Translations under genes and position numbers: made by a program
The notes under the pieces: model-generated
What the model was told of the DNA's origin: nothing
The model's input: only the letters and a program-made list of their open reading frames with translations
The model's database searches: none
In this document: positions 1 through 23,645 of the stretch, in pieces
Layout of the letters: each line of letters begins with the position of its first letter
How positions within the stretch are numbered: the stretch's first letter is position 1
Source of the DNA: Atrina japonica
Taxonomy: Eukaryota > Mollusca > Bivalvia > Pterioida > Pinnidae
DNA length: 64,000 nt
Direction of reading: 5' to 3'
Assembly: GCA_030159075.1 (NCBI GenBank)
Contig: BROG01000002.1
Location: 5,290,001-5,354,000, forward strand

Positions 1-54
1 ACAATCCAGAATCTTTTCTTGCTGCTTTACAATGAGATGTGGACCTGAAAAACT

Positions 55-60
55 GTAAGT
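55..60 (+). other. Possible splice donor of an upstream sirtuin exon
   Basis: A textbook donor (GTAAGT) follows AAAACT near the window start. The first recognised sirtuin exon (from 2161) begins with the last two bases of a codon, so an exon ending with one spare base is needed upstream, and this donor would supply T. Reading back in that phase meets a TGA at 33-35 with no ATG between, so it would have to be a short exon or a 5' untranslated exon. Weak evidence. Confidence 0.25.
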
Positions 61-187
61 AACAATTTTTCTGTATCGCCAGCAACAGAATTGTTGATAG
101 GTGTCCTTGGTAATAACTACAACAACTTCATCACTGTGCCTGATAAAAAAGTTAACTGTTTTACATCAATTTGACTACTAATTTGGT

Positions 188-517
188 TGAGCCGACCTGG
201 CTCAGTTGGTCACATGCTTGTCTTATGGATGTGAGTTCGAGTCCAGCTGGCATCAGATTGGTTTCATGTCCTTCGGATGAGACAGTAAAAACCAGGGTCC
301 CGTGTCGGCATTGGTTGGCATGTCCTTCGGATGAGACAGTAAAAACCAGGGTCCCGTGTCGCAGTAGGTGTCGGCACGTTAAAGAACCCTGACTGCACAA
401 TGGCTGTAAGTGCTGAGCAGAGGCCAAATTGAAACCTTTCACTGGCATTTGGTGATGTTCGCCATATGAGTGAAAGATTCTTGAGTGAGACATTAAACAT
501 CAATAAACAAATAATAA
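188..517 (+). repeat. tRNA-derived SINE with perfect 11-bp target-site duplication
   Basis: The head has RNA polymerase III internal-promoter boxes: an A box (TGGCTCAGTTGG, 198-209) and a B box (AGTTCGAGTCC, 234-244). The body is shared with an inverted copy at 63069-63344. The 3' end is A/T-rich with AATAAACAAATAAT-like sequence. Perfect direct repeats ACTAATTTGGT flank it at 177-187 and 518-528, which indicates LINE-dependent insertion that is fairly recent. A segment of about 41 bp (267-307) is repeated at 321-361, an internal duplication absent from the other copy. Short open frames here are not genes. Confidence 0.85.
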
Positions 518-740
518 ACTAATTTGGTCCCATTAAGCCTCTAATCCTTTTAACTGATTTTTGTAGTGCCCTGGTAATTAATGGGTGTAAATGGAGTAAT
601 ATAAATTTGAGGGACAATGTTGTTTCTCTTACACAGATTAGCTGGTACAGTTACACGGTCACTGCTTACAAACATTGATTTAATCGAACCACATGTCTGT
701 GAAAACATAATTGATGTTTATTCAATGACATGTTCACTTT

Positions 741-1191
741 AGTATGACCACCTACTCTGGCCAATACTTAGATGTACAGACAGATATAAGTTCTGTAACT
801 TTTACAATAAGATAGTATGACCACCTACTCTGGCCAATACTTAGATGTACAGACAGATATAAGTTCTGTAACTTTTACAATAAGTACAATAATACTAAGA
901 TAGTATGACCACCTACTCTGGCCAATACTTAGATGTACAGACAGATATAAGTGCTGTAACTTTTACAATAAGATAGTATGACCACCTACTCTGGCCAATA
1001 CTTAGATGTACAGACAGATATAAGTTCTGTAACTTTTACAATAAGATAGTATGACCACCTACTCTGGCCAATACTTAGATGTATGACAGATATAAGTTCT
1101 GTAACTTTTACAATAAGATAGTGTGACCACCTACTCTGACCAATACTTAGATGTACAGACAGATATAAGTTCTGTAACTTTTACAGTAAGA
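741..1191 (+). repeat. Tandem array, 73-bp unit, six copies
   Basis: Units begin with AGTATGACCACCTACTCTGG at 741, 814, 902, 975, 1048 and 1120. They are nearly identical. The second unit carries an extra 15 bp or so before the next unit, and the fifth is shortened slightly. It lies upstream of the first recognised sirtuin exon and has no coding capacity. Confidence 0.9.
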
Positions 1192-1394
1192 TTGATCATC
1201 CAAACATAAAGCAATTTTCCAGACTTTTTGTGTGTCTCGCACTTGATCCAGATAACTGGGTTTGAGTGTACATGTAAATGCTATGTTATGATGTTGTGTT
1301 TACAGGTACATGTGAATAGGACCATCTAAGTGTGGTTGTTTTTTAGTCTATTTTATTTATTCTTTTCATGAAAACATGTTAATTTTGGGATACA

Positions 1395-1950
1395 CCAAGA
1401 AATATGGCCAGCCATCGGCCATCCTGGATTTTGACCAAAGGAAGTTTGTTACCACTATTTCTCAGAAGGGACTGATGGGATCTCATTGAAATTTGACATC
1501 AAGGTTCCCCTTAAGATTTATTTGTGCATATTGCATTTTCAGAGAGACCAGAATCCAGTATGGCCGACAGGTGGCCATTTTGGATTTTGACCATAGAAAG
1601 CTTATCATTGGATTTTGACAATGGAAGTATGTTACACCTATTTCTCAATAAGCTCTGAAGGGATCTTGTTTAAATTTGACATGAAGTTTCCCTTTGAGGT
1701 CTAGTTGGGCATATTATTTTTTCAGAGAGATCAGAATCCAGCATTGCCAACAGGTGGCCATCTTGAAATTTTATAATTGAAATTTGTTACCCCTATTTCT
1801 CAGAATTTACAGAAGGAATCTTTTCTAAATTGATTATGGATGTTCCCCCTGAGGTCTAGGTATGCATATTACACTTTCAGAGAGAACAGAATCCAAGATG
1901 GACACCTGTGAGCCATGTTGAATTCCATTCTCTCTGAAAATGTAATATGT
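1395..1950 (+). repeat. Diverged tandem or dispersed repeat, about 170-bp unit, three copies
   Basis: The same phrase order (GGTGGCCATTTTGGATTTTG, then TATTTCTCAGAA, then TTTGACAT, then a stretch ending in TTTCAGAGAGA) recurs three times with heavy divergence near 1416, 1575 and 1755. This is an old duplicated intergenic or intronic repeat. Nothing coding was seen. Confidence 0.6.
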
Positions 1951-2160
1951 TCAGTTCAAGTTCAATTTTGCTATAATCTTGTGAAAAAAGTATATTTCAC
2001 AGAAATATGGATTTAAGTTCAAATTCAATGTTGAGACACAAAATAAGAGATCAGACATAGAACATTCCATGGTGGATGCCAAGATTCCTCTGGGATCTCT
2101 TGTATTTTTACAATTTCAAAATTGTTTTAGACTGATTTTTATCTTATATTATATTTTCAG

Positions 2161-13163
<11,003 letters not shown>

Positions 13164-13375
13164 TGTTCATCTGTTGATAGTCAAATGATGATTCTAGATG
13201 ATGGTCATCTGTCAAATGATGATAGAAGATGATTCTGGATGATGGTCATCTGTCAGATGATGATAGTAGATGATTCTAGATGAGATGATGGTCATCTGTT
13301 CAATGATGATGATAGATGAGTCAGTCATCTGTTCATTGATGATGATAGATAAGTCAGAGATCATCAGTTGTAATA
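13164..13375 (+). repeat. 3' untranslated start: degenerate GATGAT-rich repeat
   Basis: Immediately after the sirtuin stop codon the sequence TGATGATTCTAGATGATGGTCATCTG recurs in degenerate form four to five times to about 13375. The last coding bases (GATGATGACTCTAGATGATG) belong to the same repeat type. The acidic end of the protein may therefore have arisen by repeat growth across the stop region (inference). Confidence 0.7.
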
Positions 13376-13599
13376 GTTGATGTATCATATAGAAAGTGAT
13401 GAAATTGCCATCAAAATCTAATTGGACTATCCTGTTGAAATTATGTTTTTTAAAGTCAGGTAACAACATATTTGAATTTGTAGCCAGATGAATTTCTTTT
13501 TAAATTTAAGTGATAGTCTTTGATAAACATGTTAATTATATGTATTAATTCATGTGAATTTATCAGTTGTACAAAGATACAGAGAATGGCAGGTAATTC

Positions 13600-13812
13600 T
13601 CACAAGCTGGTGGTCAGTTGATGAACCTTTGTATTAAGACAGATTGATGGTCGTCTGTATGCTACAGACAACTGATAAACCTTTGTTAAGGACAGTATGT
13701 AGTGGTCAGTTGATGAGCCTTTGTATCATGATATAGTGATGGTCATTAGTATGTAGTGGTCAGTTGATAAGTTGATGAGCCTTTGTTAAGGACAGTGATA
13801 GTCATCTTTGGA
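13600..13812 (+). repeat. Diverged repeat around GTGGTCAGTTGATGA
   Basis: The phrases GTGGTCAGTTGATGAACCTT and GTTAAGGACAGT recur three to four times with spacers of 50-90 bases. Probably sirtuin 3' UTR or downstream DNA. Confidence 0.55.
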
Positions 13813-15424
13813 CAATTTTTAGCCAGGTAAGTCAAAACCTTGAAGTCAGGTGATTAAACAGTTCTCTTTGAAATTCTATGTTGCATGTTGAGCATAAAAA
13901 CAAAAAAGCCATTAAAATGCCAGTTATATTTTGTGAGGTATTATTTTGCATATACACATTCAGCTGTTATTTTGAATGTGTAAAAATAACACCCTGAACC
14001 GTAAAACAGAATTCAGTAAATGTTAATGTTGTCAGGTGAGTGCTGCAACACTTTCATATTGCTCAAATTTGTGACAATGTATTCACTTTGCCATGCTGAA
14101 GTCAGAACAAGATGTTGTGACATGAAATAATGGCCATAAGGTTAATGTATAACTGACTTTGGATCAATATCTTAATATTTTTAACTCATCAACCTTTGAA
14201 AAACAATGGACTCTTCTGTAAATCATTGACTTGGACCCTTCCAAATGTGTCTTTAGGGATGAACGAGTAAACAATGCTGAAAATTTACGTGATTTAAGCC
14301 TTCTAAAGTATTGGATTTCTGAATTACCTGACTTTGAGTGCCATTCTTGGTGTTCTTGGTGCCATTCCTGGATCTATACTTCATACCTGGAAATTTTTCG
14401 CTCCTGTTAAAATTTCGCCCTTGGATGAATTTTAAATGAGATGAAATTGTTTTTGTCATAAAAGGGCAAAAATAACTTGAAAAAAAACCTGAAAATTTTT
14501 CAGGGATTTAGCACTTGGGGATTATACTGTTTATTCATCTGTTGGTCTATCTTTTTTTGTCTATTTGTTTTGCGTACCTGTATTTTATTTTACCTCGGGT
14601 ATTTACTACATTACGAGAAAGACAAACAGCCTATATGAATCTATATTATACATTTACATCACATAAGAACATTTTATTTACATTTACGTAGACCTAGTCT
14701 TTCAAAAACTTCTTCAGTGTAATATTTTCATGCAGATGTATAGATAAATATATTTACTCTTGTGCCAAAAGTTTGTAAACTTTTCATTTTCCTATTGCTT
14801 TCTTTGTTAAATCAATTTCTTTCAAATAATTGACATGACTCATATATTCAGTGAAATTTTTTAAACTTTTGCACAAATGTGTGGAAGTCTTTGGACTATC
14901 TTTCTAAACACATCATTCCGTAGATCCATTGACAAATCCTTTTCTGTCATGTGATTTTCATCTCCACATGACCTAAATCTAGACATGTTTTGGACAAAAT
15001 GGCAGGCACATACAGTACTCATCAGCTGATAAACAATTAAGTTCAGATTAATACAAAGTTTCTCACATGTAAATAAGATTTAAAGCCATAAACATTTTCC
15101 TATATCTTAGAGTTGTTGGCTAGTTGTATACTCCTAGTTTTACTCAAAGTTAAAATCACTGCCAGCTGCCAACTTCACAATGGTTAAATCTACTTGTTCA
15201 CTAAGACACTTTCGTTTTGTGACAGAGTTGAAACTTCGTATAGAGGATACAATTTGTTCCAGGGGAAAAGTTTTGGTACAAAGTTAACTTTTAATTTATT
15301 ATTTCCCAAAAAATGTTGACCACAAAACATATGATGAGGCAGAAGCTCAAAATAGGGGCTTCAACAGCATATCGTAGAAATATGTTTCTGTCATATGTTC
15401 GAATTTTTTTTTGAGAGATAGTAT
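13813..15424. other. Non-coding stretch with palindromic MITE copy 3
   Basis: No exon supported. At about 14375-14525 lies a shortened copy of the MITE seen at 4514 and 6398 (ACCTGGAAATTTTTCGCTCC at the left, CTGAAAATTTTTCAGG at the right). The sirtuin 3' end may extend here; no convincing poly(A) site was found close to the stop codon. Confidence 0.5.
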
Positions 15425-15705
15425 GCCACCATTAGTAGTCTTTTGTATGTTGCTGTCTGTCGTGTGTTGTTAACTTTTAAACATTTTCGACTTCTTCTCA
15501 AGAACCAATGGGCCATATACATCTTCTTATGAACCAATGATCAGATGACTTTCAAATTTTGTATGCATGATTGTTAAGTCATTGTCTACAAAGTTTGCGA
15601 ATTAAAATGAAATCCGTCAATAAACATGCCACTAGGGGGTACTTTAATAAATGGGGGGTGTTGGAGTTATGCTCAGGTGACCGTCAAGGCCCATTCGTCC
15701 TCTTG
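15425..15705 (+). repeat. Dispersed repeat (CTTCTCAAGAACCAATG type)
   Basis: The segment shares TCTTCTCAAGAACCA, ATCTTCTTATGAACCAATGA and ATGATTGTTAAG-like phrases with 59330-59570. Similar text is frequent in bivalve genomes by recollection only; a search would settle it. Confidence 0.5.
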
Positions 15706-18534
15706 TTAAATGTCATATGATCAGCGGACTGTATTTTCTGAATTGTTCTGGATCTTGGAAATGACTTATTGGTTTGGAATGTGTCAATTTTTTGTATAAA
15801 ACGCAAGTATTTATAAGTGACGAGCAAAATTTGTAACACCATATCCTTCTTTATACTCAGGCATCAACAAAATACTTATTGCAAAGAAAAATTTTGCTTC
15901 TCAAAAATAAATCTTTAAAGGAACCAGAAGAAAATAAATATATGAAATTTTGCATGCACTAACAAAACTATTAATTTGTTACAGTCACTAAAAAAAATTT
16001 CATTTAACATAGAAAGCTATGGGGAAATGAAAAAAGTTGACATACATTTGGCACACGAATGTACACAGTAACATGTACATGTCATCACATTTATTAATAT
16101 TTTTCAAACAGTTTGTTTTAATTCCTCCCAACGTTTACTTTATGAAATAATACACCAATAAGCAGTCGCCCTCAAAACGCAGGCAGCAGTCATCTTTCAC
16201 CGTCAAGAGTTACCAAGGTAACCCAGTAAAACTGCCATTCAAATTTCAATGTGGCAGCTGCTTGGGATCCAAACATACTGCTTCCAAGTTTTCACACTTT
16301 TTGATCACTTTTCATGATGATGCAACAGTAAAGTGTGTATAATACTCTTTTTTTTAAACACGTGAAACTTTATTTTTTAACAACTTAATCCAAATATTTT
16401 TTATTAATAAAAAAATAAAGGCATATTTTCTGAAAATATGAGAAAAACATGCAGCCTTCAGAATTGTGTTCATCGGTACTGACAAAATCATTGAATGTGT
16501 AGTGTTCCATGAACTCATTGGACAACAAAATGGCATCATGTAGCATACAAACTTATAATTAATACTAGTATAATCATCAACCTATATCTATCATAATCAG
16601 TTACACAATATGACACATGGGTATCTGAAGTTTAATATATGCACACATCATAACTTGACAATTTTGAGACTATTACTTTAAAAGAGGTCACCAATGTTCA
16701 GAGGTCACATTCATGATTTCCCTTGGGAGACTGCTTAATTTGGTTGTATTTGAATATTAAGTTTGTATAATATTCATATAGATCACATTTAAGTCTTTTG
16801 GTAACATGTACTGATATGTAAAAACTTAATAATTATGTTTCATGCTTTTTCCATTTTAGCACTTACTGTAATAAGTTGTTTTCTGTTAATTTTATATCCT
16901 ATTATAGTGGCCAATTATTGACTCAAGGGATTTTTACGTTGCATTTATTGTTTGCTTCACTTATGATGTGCCTTTTCATTCATCTCAAGGACATGTTTGT
17001 GTTGTAAAATATTTTATGATAATTTGATTGCTTTATTTTCATTAGTTGTTCTCCATTTGTCTTGTTCATATTGATTTAGCTGAAAATAGATTACAGGGGC
17101 AAGAAATGACGTTTTCTTTGGCAGACGGCCATTTTATGTACAAGGTTATCAATAAATTTTTTAGATGTTATTACTTTTTATTGTTTGAAGAAGTAGATAA
17201 AAATGACATTATAGGTATTTTCTAGGGTATCAAAACGTGTAATTACTATTAGCAAAGAAATATTCCAGAGATGTTTTTGTATATTGTTATAAGATGTATT
17301 CTCAGTATAACATTTGACAATTATTGTACTAGAAGAGTGTTTTGAGAGACTGCTGACAAGAAAACCATGAACTAAACTCTTGAAACAGTAAATAAGTCTA
17401 CTTTGATAAATATGTATTTTTATACATAAATGGATTTCAAATGCACTTAGCATGGTTTTCAAAACAGGTATGACAGAAATATGTCAATTATTTTAGGATT
17501 TCATACAGAAATCATTTCAATTCCAGGGGTCGAATTTAGCATTTGTGTCTCACCAATCAGTTGGACTAATTGGAATGAAATTTTACTAGTCCTACAACAA
17601 ATTTACTAGTCCCAAAGTGGTATGATGAATTATCTTTGAGTTAAAGAGAAATTAAGCTGATTAGGTGATGTTCAATGTACATTATAAACTTTTATTGATC
17701 ATTGCCCATGTTTATACTAGCTGAAGCACCCTGCAGAAGTTATAGTCTGGGACTAGTGCTAATTTCGAACCCCGATTTGAAGAGAGGTAAATTAACATTT
17801 TCAGGATATGTAATGAGAAATTACAGACCAAATTGGAACCATGTGATGTTAATAGCATTATATAGGAAAGGATGTGAGTGTGTGTGTGTTTTGAGGAGGG
17901 GGGGTTAATATGTTGTTGAGAGGTGAGAGTTGTAATTGTTTATTACTGTGTTTATATTTACCATGGCCTTTATTACTGATGTAGATTCTAACACAACCAG
18001 TATGTCTTCCTATCATGTTAGACATAACTTATTCACATCTGTTGATTCGACTTTTAAAACCAATATTATACATTAATAGTACTATTACAACTGACAGGAA
18101 GTGACCATTTGCTCACGTCTATGACATTGGAGTCGGTTTCCGGTTTAGATTTGATTTACTTGTTTGAACTGCTCAAATATCAACTGAACTAGCATATATG
18201 TCTGATATGCTCAATCTGTAATTGTACTGTTTTAGGGTGCTTCTAAAGATAGAAACACGAAAGGCAGGGATACCAAAGTGCCTAACTGTGGTGTTTCTTT
18301 TTCTTTAACTTTGATTTTTGTATTTTAAAACAGGTCTTGAGTGTCGGTCATCGTTATTTTGAGTCATCAGTTGTGTTTTATTAATCTAATTGATTAATGA
18401 AAAAAGAGAGTTGGAGGTATGCTATAACGTAATTACGTCGCTTTTTTTTTACATGTATTGCAACTGCTAATATCATAAGTAATCGAAACTTTAGATAATC
18501 ACAAGAAAGATCCCGTTTTTGGAAAAGTATTGTC
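15706..18534. other. Gene-free stretch
   Basis: No exon, RNA gene or clear repeat is supported. AATAAA hexamers occur at 15906 and 16406-16419 but lie about 3 kb beyond the sirtuin stop, so their use is unproven. A short TG tract with a G run lies near 17875-17905. Confidence 0.5.
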
Positions 18535-18690
18535 AATATGACGCTTACTCCTCCATGGCACCTGATCCCATCTCTAGATTTCTAGAGATCTGTGTTTATC
18601 CAATATTCACCAGATATATTGTATCCTGGACATCCTGAAGATTTATACTTTGGTATCTGAGATTTTTATATCAATATCTAGCTTCAAAGA
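18535..18690 (-). mobile_element. Penelope-like element 3' tail fragment
   Basis: In reverse complement it reads the same phrase order as the tail attached to reverse-transcriptase remnants at 22320-22829: AGATACCAAAGTATAAATCT, a TCCAGGATACAAT-like stretch, GGTGAATATTGGA, then GGGATCAGGTGCCATGGAGG. Only the 3' tail is present. Confidence 0.7.
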
Positions 18691-19179
18691 TGATATTTCA
18701 AGCATATGATAAAACAAATATAGACACATGTAACCTGATATGTTTTAAGAGATGTCACAACATTACATGGCCATTTGTCAAGTTTTCATCAGCCTTCATC
18801 ATTTAAACAATCAATTTGTTTTTCGTCTGTGATAGTGCCACTTGTGTTGATGTTAATGGTGCATATTTATAATGTTATATATACAGAGTATATAAATATC
18901 TTAAATCAACGTGTTTTATTTATAGATAAATATATAATAATCTTCCTTATTTTATTATTGCAGTCACCAAAAGTAACCACTGTATCAAGTCAGAATTTTG
19001 GCATGTGTTTTTGGAAAGTTTTTTCTGTTCAATTTTTAATTTGTTGTGAAATTAAAAAAGCAAAATTAGAAATTAGAACTTTTTAAGCCTGGCTGCTATG
19101 TGCCGTATATCCTATATTTGTTGCTAAATTCCAAAGTCATTTTAAAAAATAGAAGTTATATATCTTAATCTCAATTTAT

Positions 19180-19322
<143 letters not shown>

Positions 19323-19689
19323 TATATTATAAAAATCAAAACATTTACTATTTTCTGTAGTTTATGACATTAAATTTCATCAAGGCCTGAAGTGTGTGGA
19401 TGTTGGTGAAAGAAATCAGATATTAATGTTTTCTTGGGTGCTGGATAATAATGATCTTACCACCAGGTGATGCTTTTAGTAAAGTTACTTGAAGAAGAAT
19501 GTTGTATAGCCTTCTATCAGTATGTATTTGAAATGTAACATGTTATATATATGTATAATGTACATCGTTAAAATTTAAACTACATGGTATAATAGAAACT
19601 TATTAAAATAATTATATTTTATTCTGTTGTATTTCATTTTGTTATTGGGTTTACATATGTTTGCAAGCATGTAGGAGCCGTATATGAAA

Positions 19690-20005
19690 TATATAGTTTA
19701 TCTGGCGGCTGCCACATAATTGTGTGGTGTCCGTTACTTAGTTAATTATGTGGCGGTCGCCAGTTCTTGTCACCATTAAGTGTTTATTGATTTATTTACG
19801 GTCATTGTAAAGAAAAAGTGAAGAAAATTTTCCGATGTCTAGCAAAAACTGTAACTGCGGTGTCAAGATGCATCACGTTCCACACATATAATCAGCGATA
19901 TATAAAGATAATAGCTTTATATATCGCTGATATAATCATAAGCAGCCGGAAGTTACTTATGCAGTGGCCACCAGATAATTATGTGACCACCACCTGTTAA
20001 TAATG
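19690..20005. mobile_element. Foldback-like element with a 17-bp-arm hairpin
   Basis: The ends are loosely inverted (left TCTGGCGGCTGCCACATAAT, right the reverse of GTGGTCACATAATTATCTGG). In the centre, perfect 17-bp arms (19891-19907 and 19915-19931) flank a 7-base loop. No open frame of note. Confidence 0.5.
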
Positions 20006-21270
20006 CTGTGTATTACGGGCACCTGTTAATCATTTGCAGCACCTACGAGCATCTGTAAGTTGCTGTACTGTTTCAGAATAATACATGATATATGAAGACC
20101 TTCCATAAATGCATGTGTGTGCAGAATGGGTTGGATTTTGGTTATAACAGTTTAAAATTTGTCGTGAAAATACTTTTAAAGTGAGCTTATTCGTCATTAC
20201 TGATATTCATTATCTATGCTTGTACGTGAGTATGACAAAATATCCCCCGTATAGAAAAAAATGAAGCAATAGGAAGATCCAAACATTCAAAATTCTGACA
20301 AAATTTAATTCTCTGAATAACATCTTTTACCTCCGAAATAGAAATGGAATAGCCAAATATTCATGTTCCGAGTGCTACCTGTTTGGACACAGGCAATCGT
20401 ACTACCTCTGACGTCAACTAGCATAGCTAAGCAGAACTTTAAAGTGTGTTATATCCATCAAACTCATGTAGTGAGTGGACGAAAACGCCCGTAATGGTAT
20501 TGGGGTAATTTGTTGATACTCGGGACAATGTTTAAATTGATTTTTTGTCTGTCTCAATTTGTATATCTACAAGGTGCAGGCATATACCTGACTGTTTGTG
20601 AACAAAGATTAAAAAGCCTGTCATTTCCCTCGTGTGACCTATATTTCAATCGCAGTATATAATTGCTCTCTTTTAATGACACTTAACAGTAAAGTGTTAC
20701 ACCAATATAATGTCACAGCGAAAAAAAATCTTTTATGGGTTTGTGTAGATTTCATGATTGGAATTTTGTTTCCATGTTTTATTAATAAGGCGGTTTTTAT
20801 AATTCTTTTAAGCAGTGAACATATTCACCACAAAATGTAATCTTTTAATAGTTGAAAATGGAATTGTAGAAATTAAATAAACGTTGTTTAATCTTCAATG
20901 GCATGTCTGCAGGATATTTCAGACTATCCTTGTATATGCACTCTTATTGATATCAATAAAAATCGTAAATGTAAAGATTATTTCAATAGGGAGTTAAAAT
21001 GTGTTTTCTTCAGAACATGAAGAGACGTTGGGATTTGTTAAACGCCCGGGGAATGTGTATAACTTGCACGTTAATAGCACCATGTATAGAACGTACTATT
21101 CTGTACAGGGACTACGCATGTCATGGAAAATACATGTGAATATTTATACCGTAAATGTAAGTCAAATTTGAATTTCATAATACAAATAAAAATGTAATTT
21201 CACTGGTGTATGTGAACATTAGGTAATGTTCAGTGGTTGGAATATTTCGTTAACCTTTTAAACCCTACAG
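20006..21270. other. Gene-free stretch
   Basis: AT-rich unique-looking sequence. No exon, RNA gene or repeat could be supported up to the candidate exon at 21271. Confidence 0.5.
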
Positions 21271-21393
21271 GTCACAATGACACTAAAGAATTGATAAGAG
21301 CATACCATCTAGATACTAAGAGGTTGGCAGAGTTAATTTACAAAAGAAGTTATCCGGATTTGTGCTTCTGTGAAGCCTGTCATAACCGAAAAA
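21271..21393 (+). CDS. Candidate orphan exon, Cys-containing, function unknown
   Basis: A 123-base segment bounded by a good acceptor (TTTTAAACCCTACAG) and a strong donor (CGAAAAA|GTGAGT), open in one phase (phase 1 in and phase 1 out) with a protein-like composition: HNDTKELIRAYHLDTKRLAE and later DLCFCEACHNRK. I do not recognise the family. It is too short to be certain, and no partner exon is established. It lies between the sirtuin and the glycosyltransferase on the same strand and could be part of a gene with long introns. A chance open frame cannot be excluded. Confidence 0.4.
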
Positions 21394-22319
21394 GTGAGTA
21401 TAATCGACCAGATTATAATCAAAAGGTTAATCTTTCCCGCCAAGTTATGCGAATCGCACAATAGCGCTGAATAAAAGATTATGAAACGAATAGCAAATAT
21501 TATGTTTAACCCATCATTGCAATCACGAATATTTAAGGGTATTTTCTGACGGTTTGGGTGTTTAACTCTTGATTTTAACTTACAGATATAATTTTCCAGT
21601 TCATGTAATATCATACATTCAATGGCATTTCTCTTGCGGTACAAATGAGTATTTAAAATCAATATTATCCAATAATACAGGTATTCTTTTTTCAGAATTG
21701 AATTATACGAAACCTGTAAGCTTCGTAAATTTGGTGCAGTAATACACACCCTTGAATTGTAATGGGTGTCATAAAAATTTTGTTTTAGAAACCTAATATT
21801 TACCTAATTTATAGTAAAATTCATATAACGTGGTGGGGTCTCGTGAAACCTTTTTTCAGAACGTCATAGGAAAACGTCCATATTATGAATTTAATGTATT
21901 TTTAAAGCTGATACAATAAATGTTTGTGAATGTAGATATGACACAAACAATTCAATACTCTACTGAAAATACCGCCAGTAATTAACATAACTTTTGATGG
22001 GATTAGAATCAGAGTACACATGTACCAAAAACATTCATGTTCATTCCATTGATATTATCAATGATTGTTTTAGATGTATGTATGTATGTAGATCACTTTC
22101 AATCAATAGTGTTATATTTAAAATGCTTCCTGTCGATATTGGTAATATCATCTCGCCCAATAACCTTGTAAGGGAGACCTTATTTTAACGCAATTTTGAA
22201 TCTTCCAAGGTCTGTCATTCATGAGCATTGTGACATTGCTTCATAACCTTGTAAGCGAGACCCTGTCATTCATGTACAATGTACTCTTTTGGCTGACATC
22301 TTTTGTATTCATATGAAAT

Positions 22320-22829
22320 ATAAAAATTTCAGATACCGAAGTATAAATTAATAGAATGTCCAGGACATAGATACAAATCCGGTAAAAATGGACAAACACG
22401 GACCTCTGGAAACCAAGAGGTGGGATCAGGTGCCATGGAGGAGTAAGCATCCCCTGTCGACCGGTCACACCCGCCGTGAGTCCACAGTCAAGTCCAATGA
22501 GACAAGTGAGGAGTGTATCCTCGTCATAATTGGTACAGACGTCTCAACAACCGCCAACGAAAAGGCAACTCAACATTTCACTTAGTGAAACAGAGTAGTC
22601 GCAAACAAGACTATTATACCGACCGTAAAATTTGCGGAACGTTGACATTAAACGCGATTTTCGATATCCCTGTGTCAATAATTTGTCAGTGAGTAGTTTA
22701 CCTCTGTATATGAAATCTTCATATGTTGTGCACGCCCTGGCATATCGGATCATTTGTGAAATATAAACTCCATATGCGGGTGACTGAGGGATATTACTAC
22801 TTAAATGTGGAAAATTTACGATGGGAAAG
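22320..22829 (-). pseudogene. Truncated Penelope-like element: thumb-region remnant and 3' tail
   Basis: Reading the minus strand from 22829, the frame gives an NFPHLSSNIP-like stretch, then MIRYARACTTYEDFIYRG and LLTQGY followed by FRKFYGRY. This is the C-terminal part of the reverse transcriptase found in the larger copy at 52.5-55.7 kb, but clearly a different subfamily. It then runs into the non-coding 3' tail that recurs alone at six other places in the window. The 5' part is missing. It abuts an oppositely oriented copy at 22832. Confidence 0.8.
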
Positions 22830-22831
22830 CC

Positions 22832-23645
22832 GAAATCGAGTTTATAGAGTCTATGCTCTCCAAAGGAAACAAAGATAGCATTTCAGTTTAATTTTACTTA
22901 CAGGTATATCGATGGCTTCCTGTCCATAAATAATTCAGAATTTCAGAATAACCTCGGCCAGATATTTCCTGTTGAGCTAGAGATCAATAAAACGACAGAG
23001 AGCAACGCATCTTCTTACCTTGGTAAGGGCGGTCAACTTCACACCTCCCTTTATTACAAATGCGACGATTTCAATTTCCATATCACGAACTTCCCATTTC
23101 TAAGTAGTAATATTCCATCTTCTCCTGTCTATGGCGTTTTCATTTCACAGCTTATACGTTATATCATGGCATAATCTTCTTTTGAACGTCTTATTCTGAG
23201 AGCGAAACAAATTGCCAATAAACTACTTACACAAGGTTACGTTGCTGAACGCTTGAAATCGTCGTTTAAGAAGTTTTATGGTCGATACGGGGATCTTGTT
23301 AAACATTATGAAGTCCCCCTTTCAATAATATAGAAAGTATTATGGAGCACAGCACAGACAGTGCCTCCCTTTCGCCATTCGTGTTTTTCAACTAACTTGA
23401 CATCTTCACCAAACTTGACCTTTTCACCGAATTTGACCCGTTCATCGAACTTGAAAGGTTTCCATGGAACATTTGCGATGGATGTGGCATGCCAGCAGAG
23501 GACGCTGACTCCTCCGTCCGGACATCTGGTCCTATCCCGTTTGGGAATCGCAATTGTTTTTCATGTTGAAACCATTGCACATCTAATTAGTCGTGTTCAA
23601 ATGGACTTGAGCTACGATTATTAATTGGTACTTCTTCATTTTTAC
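22832..23645 (+). pseudogene. Truncated Penelope-like element: RT motif C to 3' end
   Basis: This starts inside the reverse-transcriptase palm and reaches the 3' end (ending near GGTACTTCTTCATTTTT, matching the other copies). The catalytic motif reads YIDG where YIDD is expected. A deletion removes several codons after SSYL, and a TAA interrupts the RYARA segment. The tail (23361-23600) contains the repeated TTCACCRAACTTGACC phrase seen at 52660-52735 in reverse. Non-functional. Confidence 0.85.

Noticed and set aside
161..503. Overlapping open frames on both strands near the window start
   Set aside because: They lie within a SINE with target-site duplications and an internal duplicated segment; repeat artefact.
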